Positions 3,970-9,669 of a stretch of 9,669 nucleotides of DNA are shown here, one piece after another. A model generated the notes under the pieces. That model was given only the letters and a program-made list of their open reading frames with translations, was not told the origin of the DNA and did no database searches. Origin of the DNA: Chlorobiota bacterium (GTDB lineage Bacteria > Bacteroidota > Bacteroidia > Bacteroidales > F082). The position numbers were made by a program, and so were the translations under genes. Position 1 is the first letter of the stretch; every line of letters starts with the position of its first letter. Location: assembly GCA_030619415.1 (NCBI GenBank), contig JAUXBM010000043.1:1-9669 (forward strand), in the 5' to 3' direction.

Positions 3970-6354
3970 ATGGAAATCAAAAAAATATTCGACACCATAG
4001 AATATGGTCCGGCACCTGAAAATGCTTCTGCTGCATTTGAATGGTTGAAACAACATCAACACAAGTTTAACCTGTTTATTGATGGCAAATGGCAGGCACC
4101 GCTATCGAAAAAGTATTTTACCAGCGAAAACCCAGCTGATAAAACCATCCTGGCGAAAGTTGCAAAGGCAGGGCCAAAAGATGTTGACAAAGCTGTTGAT
4201 GCTGCTTCGAAAGCTTTCGATAGCTGGCAAACCATCGGCGCACACAACCGCAGCAAATATTTGTATGCCATTGCCCGCCATGTTCAAAAACATGCACGGC
4301 TGCTGGCCGTGTTAGAGTCGATGGATAATGGAAAGCCTATTCGGGAGTCGAGGGATATTGATGTCCCGCTTGTGGCCCGTCATTTTTACCACCATGCAGG
4401 CTGGGCACAGTTGATGGATACAGAAATGAAGGATTATAAAGCAGTAGGCGTGGTTGGCCAGATCATTCCCTGGAATTTCCCGCTGCTGATGCTTTCGTGG
4501 AAGGTTGCTCCTGCCCTTGCAGCCGGAAATACTGTTGTCCTGAAACCTGCCGCCTACACTTCGCTTACCGCCCTGTTGTTCGCCGAGATCTGTGAACAAG
4601 CCGGGTTACCTCCGGGGGTTTTGAATGTGATCACCGGAGCGGGTGGCATAATAGGATCTGCTCTGGTCAATCATCCCGGTGTTAACAAAATAGCATTTAC
4701 AGGTTCAACTGAGATCGGAAGGGGAATCAGGAAAGCAACTGCGGGTTCCGGCAAGAAAATATCGCTCGAACTGGGCGGAAAATCGCCTTACATTGTTTTT
4801 GAGGATACCGACATCGACAGTGCTGTTGAGGGACTCGTGGATGCCATCTGGTTTAACCAGGGGCAGGTATGTTGTGCCGGTTCACGATTGTTGGTGCAGG
4901 AGAGTATAGCCGAAAATTTTTATGCCAAGGTTAAAGCCAGAATGGAAAAATTACGCATTGGCAGCCCACTCGATAAATCTACTGATGTTGGTGCTATTGT
5001 ATCAACGGTACAGATTAAAACCATTGACGAACTGGTGAAACTGGGTATTGACGAAGGGGGAAGTTGCTTCCAGCCCGACTCAAAATTACCGGAGGATGGG
5101 TATTTTTACCCTCCTACCCTGTTCACGGATGTCAGCCCTTCAGCAACAATCGTTCAGGAAGAAATTTTCGGGCCGGTACTGGTTGCTATGAGTTTCAGAA
5201 CGCATGCCGAGGCTGTGAAACTTGCCAACAATACACGTTATGGTTTAGCCGCGAGTATCTGGACTGAGAATATCAACCTTGCTCTGGATATTGCACCGAA
5301 AGTGAAGGCCGGAACCGTCTGGATCAATTGTACCAACGTATTTGATGCGGCTTCGGGCTTCGGTGGATACAAGGAATCCGGCTTTGGACGAGAGGGCGGT
5401 TTGGAAGGACTTTATGAATATGTCAGACCAAAACTTGATGATAATCTAAGCGACAAACCTTTTCCGGTTAAAACAGTAAATCGGAAAGAAATCAAAGCTG
5501 GCGAACCGGGAATTGACCGGACAGCAAAACTCTATATCGGCGGAAAACAATGCCGGCCTGATGGTGGTTACAGCACGATCATTAAAAGTTCATCCGGAAC
5601 CTATCTTGGTGAAGTGTCAGAAGGAAACAGGAAGGATATTCGGAACGCTGTTGAGGCGGCCCATGCAAATTCGAAATGGCCGGGTATGACAGGCCATGCA
5701 AGGGCGCAAGTGCTTTATTACCTGGCTGAAAACCTTGCCATCAGGAAAGAAGAATTTGCCAACCGGCTTGTTCAGCTTCTGGATGTAGATAAAAATGCTG
5801 CCGAAAATGAAGTGGACCGCTCCATCGAACGCATTTATACTTATGCCGCAATGGCCGATAAATATGATGGCCATGTTCACCACACAATTTACAGAAATGT
5901 TACACTTGCTATGCCTGAAGCATTGGGTGTGATGGGCATTGTTTGTCCTGATGAAGCACCACTGCTCGGATTTATCTCACTCGTTATTCCGGCCATTGCC
6001 ATGGGAAATAGTGTTGTGGCCATACCTTCTGAGACGTCCCCTTTATCGGCGACTGACTTTTACCAGTTACTCGACACTTCTGATGTTCCGGCCGGAACGG
6101 TCAATATTATAACCGGTAAAAAAGAAGAATTAACCGATGTGCTGGCCAAACACGATGATGTGGATGGTATCTGGTATTTTGGAACCAAAGAAGGAAGCAG
6201 GCAGGTTGAATTTCTCTCGGCAGACAATATGAAAAGAAGCTGGGTGAATTACGGAAAATACAGGAACTGGTTCGATAATGAACAAGGTGAGGGACAATTG
6301 TTCCTGAGAAAAGCAAGCCAGATCAAAAATATCTGGATACCGTACGGGGCATAG
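3970..6354 (+). CDS. ALDH16-family aldehyde dehydrogenase with two ALDH domains
   Basis: This 794-residue protein matches the ALDH16 family (human ALDH16A1, 802 residues) along its length, from the opening IFDTIEYGPAPE to the closing IWIPYGA. Residues about 30-485 form a complete NAD(P)-dependent domain: oxyanion Asn169 in IPWNFP, FTGST 243-247, general base Glu267 in ELGGKSP, nucleophile Cys301 in GQVCCAGS, and EEIFGP 397-402. Residues about 515-794 are a second, pseudo-ALDH domain: it keeps the cofactor-fold pattern GVMGIVCPDEAPLLGF and PAIAMGN but has no cysteine box or ELGG motif. From recall, human ALDH16A1 lacks the cysteine while a characterised bacterial member is active; this one should be active. 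Bacterial ALDH16 genes are usually called plain aldehyde dehydrogenase. The gene starts 16 bases after deoC, so acetaldehyde from DeoC is the likely substrate (inference). Start: ATG 3970, preceded by an A-rich spacer. Confidence 0.93.
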   Translation: MEIKKIFDTIEYGPAPENASAAFEWLKQHQHKFNLFIDGKWQAPLSKKYFTSENPADKTILAKVAKAGPKDVDKAVDAASKAFDSWQTIGAHNRSKYLYAIARHVQKHARLLAVLESMDNGKPIRESRDIDVPLVARHFYHHAGWAQLMDTEMKDYKAVGVVGQIIPWNFPLLMLSWKVAPALAAGNTVVLKPAAYTSLTALLFAEICEQAGLPPGVLNVITGAGGIIGSALVNHPGVNKIAFTGSTEIGRGIRKATAGSGKKISLELGGKSPYIVFEDTDIDSAVEGLVDAIWFNQGQVCCAGSRLLVQESIAENFYAKVKARMEKLRIGSPLDKSTDVGAIVSTVQIKTIDELVKLGIDEGGSCFQPDSKLPEDGYFYPPTLFTDVSPSATIVQEEIFGPVLVAMSFRTHAEAVKLANNTRYGLAASIWTENINLALDIAPKVKAGTVWINCTNVFDAASGFGGYKESGFGREGGLEGLYEYVRPKLDDNLSDKPFPVKTVNRKEIKAGEPGIDRTAKLYIGGKQCRPDGGYSTIIKSSSGTYLGEVSEGNRKDIRNAVEAAHANSKWPGMTGHARAQVLYYLAENLAIRKEEFANRLVQLLDVDKNAAENEVDRSIERIYTYAAMADKYDGHVHHTIYRNVTLAMPEALGVMGIVCPDEAPLLGFISLVIPAIAMGNSVVAIPSETSPLSATDFYQLLDTSDVPAGTVNIITGKKEELTDVLAKHDDVDGIWYFGTKEGSRQVEFLSADNMKRSWVNYGKYRNWFDNEQGEGQLFLRKASQIKNIWIPYGA

Positions 6355-6365
6355 GGTTCAGTTGT

Positions 6366-6402
6366 GACCTGCAAGGTCGAAAGCACTTGCTTAATTTTTT
6401 TT
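6366..6402 (+). terminator. candidate terminator of the deoC-ALDH operon
   Basis: GCAAG (6371-6375) can pair with CTTGC (6386-6390), followed by TTAA and eight T residues (6395-6402). A competing small stem GACCT/AGGTC (6366-6370 with 6374-6378) overlaps it. It lies about 15 bases after the ALDH stop. The stem is short, so this is tentative. Confidence 0.45.
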
Positions 6403-6450
6403 CGCTTTTATTGATGAACATTCCAAAGGATTACAAATCCGTGTCCCTTT

Positions 6451-6475
6451 TCTTCCAGATTAAAAATCTGGAAGA
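6451..6475. terminator. strong hairpin between the convergent ALDH and pta genes
   Basis: TCTTCCAGAT (6451-6460) and ATCTGGAAGA (6466-6475) form a perfect 10-bp stem with a TAAAA loop, starting 11 bases after the pta stop on the minus strand. Neither strand has a T run right after it, so it is not a textbook intrinsic terminator. It may protect the 3' end of pta mRNA or help termination from both sides. Confidence 0.5.
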
Positions 6476-6486
6476 GCAGAAGTGAC

Positions 6487-8574
6487 TCACTCTTCCTGAG
6501 CCTGAATAGCAGTAATCACAACCGTATTCACAATATCCTTCACCAGGCACCCCCTGCTGAGGTCGTTTACCGGTTTGTTTAAACCCTGGAGGACAGGTCC
6601 GATCGCTACTGCATTCGCTGAACGCTGTACTGCTTTGTATGTATTGTTACCTGTGTTCAGGTCAGGAAATATAAAAATAGTGGCTTTTCCCGCCACTTCG
6701 CTATCAGGCATCTTTTGACGAGCAACAGTGGCATCGATGGCCGCATCATATTGAATGGGGCCTTCCGTTTTAAGATCGGGTCGTCGCTCACGAACCAATT
6801 CAGTCGCTTTCCTTACTTTCTCAACGTCAGTTCCTTTACCCGACTCTCCTGTTGAATAGGACAGCATGGCAATTCTTGGCTCCACACCAAACTGAACTGC
6901 GGTATCTGCTGAGCTGATGGCTATGTCAGCGAGCTCATCTGAATTCGGATTTGGGTTCACTGCACAATCTCCATACACCAGCACCCGATCTGCAAGACAC
7001 ATGAAGAATGAACTGGAAACGATTGAGACACCGGGCCTGGTCTTGATAAACTCAAATGCCGGGCGAATGGTGTGTTGTGTTGTATGGGTAGCCCCCGAAA
7101 CCATTCCATCAGCGTGGCCCTTATGTACCATCATTGTCCCGAGGTAGCTTACGTCATGCATCAGGTCAAATGCCGTTTCTTTGGTTACCCCTTTGTGTTT
7201 GCGAAGCTTATAATACGCTGAGGCATATTCAGGCAGCAGGTCGTTATCGTATGGGTCTATTATAGAAACACTGTCGAGGTTTATGCGGAGAGATGAGGCC
7301 TTTTTTCGAATTTCTTCCTCATTCCCAAGCAGGGTAACATCAACTACTTTTCTTCGCGATAAAATATCGGTTGCTTTCAATATCCGTTCATCCAAACCTT
7401 CGGGCAGAACGATGTGTTTTCGTTGCGACCTGGCACGCTCAAACAACTCATATTCAAACATAAGTGGCGTAACTGCCCCTGAACGCTGAATTGCCACCTT
7501 TTCGGTGAGCTGTTCAATGTTTACATACATTTCAAAAAGGCCGAGTGCAGTTGCCATTTTCTGTTCATTTTCAGGCATCAACACAGCCTCAATCTTGTCG
7601 ATATTCATCGCCGTGGTGTAGGTATCGGTATCAACTTTCATCACGGTAATTGGCAGGTCTTTGAGGCCTTGCAGGAGCCGAAGGTATTCATCGCTTGGTG
7701 AAAAATTTCCGGTAAGCAGTATCCCTGAAATCTTCGGGTAACTGCCCGAGATTAATGTCAGCGAAAGCGCAGCAAGGACATCGATTCTGTCGGCAGGGGC
7801 AATAATCAACGATCCCTCGGTCAAATATTTTAGCATATTATCAATGCCCATTGCGGCTATTATGATGTTGGTAACCACATAATTCAAATGCTCTTTATAG
7901 CCATATAATTGCTTTGCCCTGAGCGCTTCACTGATCTGCCGGATGGTTATTTTCTGTAACACATCCTGTTCGGGGATTACAAAATCCAATTCATCTTCCG
8001 ATTTATTTTTTTCCAACAAAGCTTCGATTGCTTTAACATCCTGTTTGTCAACACGGTTTACGATCGTTCCAATCTGCGAGCACTTTTCCTGGGCGAGAAT
8101 TTCTTTCATTATCTGCACAGCATCCACCACCTCGACCATATTTTTATTCCGGCCACTGACTACCGCCATAATGGTTGCACCCAGGTTGTTGGCTACCCTG
8201 ATGTTAAAATCAAATTCGTAACTGCTGAGGTGTGTCCTGAAATCACTGCCTTCAATTAATACAAAATCACAGTTATTTTCGAGGTTCTTGTATTTGTTTA
8301 AAATGATGGTATGGATTGAATCATTGTCGCCATTTCTGATGAGCTGGTTCATCTCATCACTTGTAAGACCGTACATGTCTTTATACCCAAAATTGAGGTT
8401 GTAACGTTTATAAATTAACCTGATATGATTGTCCATCTCATTCCCCGACCGGACGATCGGACGGAAAAAACCAATCCGGGTAATGTGCCGCGAAAGAAAA
8501 TCCATCATACCCAATACAATGAGTGATTTTCCGGCTTCTGCCTCCGATGCAGCGATGTACAGGTTTTTTGACAT
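6487..8574 (-). CDS. pta: phosphate acetyltransferase (long, three-domain form)
   Basis: Pta reversibly converts acetyl-CoA and phosphate to acetyl-phosphate and CoA in the cytoplasm. The 695 residues are close to the E. coli enzyme (714) and show its three parts. A BioD-like N-terminal domain (about 1-190) carries a P-loop-like ASEAEAGKS at 9-17. A DRTGG-type domain (about 210-325) includes the IAPADRIDVLAAL stretch. The catalytic PTA_PTB domain (about 370-693) has IVLPEGLDERILKA, DGMVSGATHTT (489-499), VYGDCAVNPNP, MLSYSTGESGKG, FPDLNTGN (636-643) and GPVLQGLNKPVNDLSRG (659-675). All are well conserved, so it should be active. No ackA follows it; its 3' end faces the ALDH operon convergently. 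Two candidate promoters lie upstream. ATG 8574 fits the family start (MSKNLYIAASE). Confidence 0.96.
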   Translation of the reverse strand: MSKNLYIAASEAEAGKSLIVLGMMDFLSRHITRIGFFRPIVRSGNEMDNHIRLIYKRYNLNFGYKDMYGLTSDEMNQLIRNGDNDSIHTIILNKYKNLENNCDFVLIEGSDFRTHLSSYEFDFNIRVANNLGATIMAVVSGRNKNMVEVVDAVQIMKEILAQEKCSQIGTIVNRVDKQDVKAIEALLEKNKSEDELDFVIPEQDVLQKITIRQISEALRAKQLYGYKEHLNYVVTNIIIAAMGIDNMLKYLTEGSLIIAPADRIDVLAALSLTLISGSYPKISGILLTGNFSPSDEYLRLLQGLKDLPITVMKVDTDTYTTAMNIDKIEAVLMPENEQKMATALGLFEMYVNIEQLTEKVAIQRSGAVTPLMFEYELFERARSQRKHIVLPEGLDERILKATDILSRRKVVDVTLLGNEEEIRKKASSLRINLDSVSIIDPYDNDLLPEYASAYYKLRKHKGVTKETAFDLMHDVSYLGTMMVHKGHADGMVSGATHTTQHTIRPAFEFIKTRPGVSIVSSSFFMCLADRVLVYGDCAVNPNPNSDELADIAISSADTAVQFGVEPRIAMLSYSTGESGKGTDVEKVRKATELVRERRPDLKTEGPIQYDAAIDATVARQKMPDSEVAGKATIFIFPDLNTGNNTYKAVQRSANAVAIGPVLQGLNKPVNDLSRGCLVKDIVNTVVITAIQAQEE

Positions 8575-8639
8575 GGTGGTTTATTTGGCTTCTAATTATT
8601 TGGTTTATCGTTTAAATTTTTTTGCGAAAATAAAGAAAA

Positions 8640-8647
8640 CAAACCTA
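8640..8647 (-). promoter_or_regulatory. candidate proximal -7 box of pta
   Basis: Read on the minus strand this is TAGGTTTG, a perfect TAnnTTTG match, about 65 bases before the pta start. A TTTG lies 22 bases further upstream, near the spacing of a -33 element, and is itself part of the distal box. Confidence 0.5.
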
Positions 8648-8669
8648 CATTTTACCGTCAAACATTGCA

Positions 8670-8677
8670 CAAACCTA
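8670..8677 (-). promoter_or_regulatory. candidate distal -7 box of pta
   Basis: A second identical TAGGTTTG on the minus strand, 30 bases upstream of the first. It may be a second promoter, or mainly supply the -33 TTTG of the proximal one. No good -33 element of its own is visible. Confidence 0.4.
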
Positions 8678-8746
8678 ATCTAATATCGTTCAAAATAAGC
8701 TCTATGCCGGAGTGTGCATATTATTAAATTGGCGCTAATAAACCGC

Positions 8747-8799
8747 AGCGTGGACGCTACTGGCGGTGGTGTACTAACCCGATCGAAGCCGTCCACGCT
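8747..8799. repeat. 10-bp inverted repeat with 33-base spacer
   Basis: AGCGTGGACG (8747-8756) and CGTCCACGCT (8790-8799) are perfect inverted copies around a 33-base spacer. The element is GC-rich in AT-rich surroundings; the flanks GCATATTATTAA (8717-8728) and AATATTAATGC (8803-8813) also show imperfect inverted similarity. No T run follows, so a terminator is unlikely. It could be a REP/MITE-like intergenic repeat or an RNA structure. Confidence 0.6.
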
Positions 8800-8910
8800 T
8801 CGAATATTAATGCTTCATCAATACCATTTTTACATTAAAACAGTAGTGTGGATTCTATGGACGGGGCTGTTCTGTATGTAGCCTCCAAACTGTATCCATT
8901 GCTTTTTTCC

Positions 8911-8918
8911 TACTTTTG
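8911..8918 (+). promoter_or_regulatory. candidate Bacteroidota -7 box of the SDR gene
   Basis: TACTTTTG matches TAnnTTTG exactly. Transcription would start near 8922-8926, only a few bases before the SDR frame opens. A 12-bp palindrome GATTC-AA-GAATC (8925-8936) follows at once and could be an operator. The usual -33 TTG is not evident. Confidence 0.5.
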
Positions 8919-8925
8919 AAAAACG

Positions 8926-9669
8926 ATTCAAGAATCCATCAAAAAAACTGTCCTCATAACCGGTGCCGGACGTGGTCTTGGCCGGGCAATCGCAGAATCC
9001 TATCACCAGGCGGGTTTCTATGTTATTGCTACTGGTATTAATCCGGAATTGATTTCTGACTTTTCAGGGAAAAAAGATTTCCTCGCTTTACCTCTTAATG
9101 TTACCTCCGAGTCCGATGTGAAGCACTGTGCAGAAAAACTTAACCTGAAAATAACCCACCTTGATGCACTGATCAGCAATGCCGGCATTTTTGATTTTTT
9201 TCCGGTTTCAGAATCAGGTGCTGAAAAAATTAAAAAAATATTTGACGTGAATGTGTTTGGTCTCATGAACCTTACAAAATATTTCCTGCCAATGTTGGCA
9301 AAAGCATCGGGACGGCTTATTGTAATCAGCAGCGAAAGTTACAAAGTCCCCTCCCCTTTTCAACCTTACTCAGTTTCTAAACAGGCACTTGAATCGGTTT
9401 TTGAGGCCATAAAAATTGAGCTTTCCCTGAAAGGAATTAAAAGCATCCTTATCCGTCCGGGTGCCATGCAGACACAAATACTGGATGATACCATCCATTA
9501 TAAAAACTTTAATGAAAACAGTCTGTTTAAAACGGAATTCAAAAATTTTGTAAAGTCGGTTCCAAAATACATTGGAAAAATTTCGATACCTGAAGAAGTT
9601 TCCAAAGTGGTACTTAAGGCAGGTACAGCAAAGAACCCCAAAGCTGTTTATCACATCAACCACAACCCA
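8926..9669 (+). CDS. short-chain dehydrogenase/reductase, 3' partial, without a canonical start codon
   Basis: A classical SDR oxidoreductase using NAD(P)H; substrate unknown. Numbering from ATT 8926, it has the nucleotide-binding TGAGRGLG at 12-19, the SNAG motif, DVNVFG with the catalytic Asn, ISSES with the catalytic Ser, YSVSK with catalytic Tyr and Lys, and the following RPGAMQT. It runs off the window after 248 codons, close to the usual 250-280. The frame opens after TGA 8917-8919 and contains no ATG, GTG or TTG before the TGAGRGLG motif; the first such codon is TTG 9049, which would delete the motif. Candidate starts are ATT 8926 or ATC 8938, where homologs typically begin MKKTVLITGA. 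A run of seven A (8941-8947) is a possible indel site. The gene is divergent from pta and has its own candidate promoter. SDR identity is firm; the start is unresolved. Confidence 0.85.
   Translation, partial: MQESIKKTVLITGAGRGLGRAIAESYHQAGFYVIATGINPELISDFSGKKDFLALPLNVTSESDVKHCAEKLNLKITHLDALISNAGIFDFFPVSESGAEKIKKIFDVNVFGLMNLTKYFLPMLAKASGRLIVISSESYKVPSPFQPYSVSKQALESVFEAIKIELSLKGIKSILIRPGAMQTQILDDTIHYKNFNENSLFKTEFKNFVKSVPKYIGKISIPEEVSKVVLKAGTAKNPKAVYHINHNP

Larger units (their letters stand above)
8575..8925. other. divergent intergenic region between pta and the SDR gene
   Basis: These 350 bases hold no convincing gene. The left part carries the two pta promoter candidates on the minus strand. 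The middle holds a GC-rich inverted repeat (8747-8799) in AT-rich flanks. The right end has the SDR promoter candidate. From about 8813 to 8905 I see nothing identifiable. Confidence 0.6.

Noticed and set aside
8747..8799. tRNA or similar cloverleaf RNA
   Set aside because: The span between the arms is too short for a tRNA and no anticodon or T-arm pattern can be placed.
8868..8878. Possible second copy of the mnmE att core (TTCTGTAT followed by GTA)
   Set aside because: Only the first 8 of 18 bases match, which is expected by chance over this length.
1..9669. CRISPR array, insertion sequence, rRNA or tRNA genes
   Set aside because: No regularly spaced repeats, transposase frame or rRNA/tRNA pattern was seen on either strand.

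Overview
The window looks like a piece of a Bacteroidota chromosome. The protein families point there, and so do promoter-like TAnnTTTG boxes (the Bacteroidota -7 element) placed just ahead of several genes and the near absence of Shine-Dalgarno sequences. All identifications were made by reading the sequence; no database was searched.

Positions 1-210 are the 3' end of mnmE (tRNA modification GTPase). Positions 211 to about 2903 form an accessory segment behind it. It holds, in order: a frameshifted HicB-like antitoxin remnant that still has a promoter box, a truncated ORF6N-domain fragment, the C-terminal half of a tyrosine recombinase, an AT-rich gene for a five-helix membrane protein with a fresh 69-bp internal duplication (minus strand), about 590 bases of non-coding DNA with several hairpins and terminators, and an apparently intact HigB/HigA toxin-antitoxin pair. 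The last 18 bases of mnmE correspond to the site used by SGI1-type integrative elements. Together with the recombinase remnant this suggests an old, decayed integration site.

Positions 2967-8574 are housekeeping-like metabolism. A deoC gene of the long, animal-like DERA type lies 16 bases before a gene for a 794-residue double-domain aldehyde dehydrogenase of the ALDH16 family. DeoC releases acetaldehyde and glyceraldehyde-3-phosphate from deoxyribose-5-phosphate, so the dehydrogenase plausibly oxidises the acetaldehyde to acetate. Phosphate acetyltransferase (pta) faces this operon convergently and connects acetyl-CoA with acetyl-phosphate, the adjoining step in C2 metabolism. No acetate kinase gene is in the window.

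Positions 8575-8925 are the divergent intergenic region between pta and a short-chain dehydrogenase/reductase that runs off the right edge. It holds two candidate pta promoters, a 10-bp inverted repeat and a candidate SDR promoter. The SDR reading frame has no ATG, GTG or TTG before its nucleotide-binding motif, so it either starts at ATT or ATC, has lost its start, or contains a sequence error.

The most interesting points are the deoC-ALDH16 pairing with an intact catalytic cysteine, the graveyard of gene fragments at the mnmE 3' end, and the SDR without a normal start codon. I did not find a clearly new multi-gene system.
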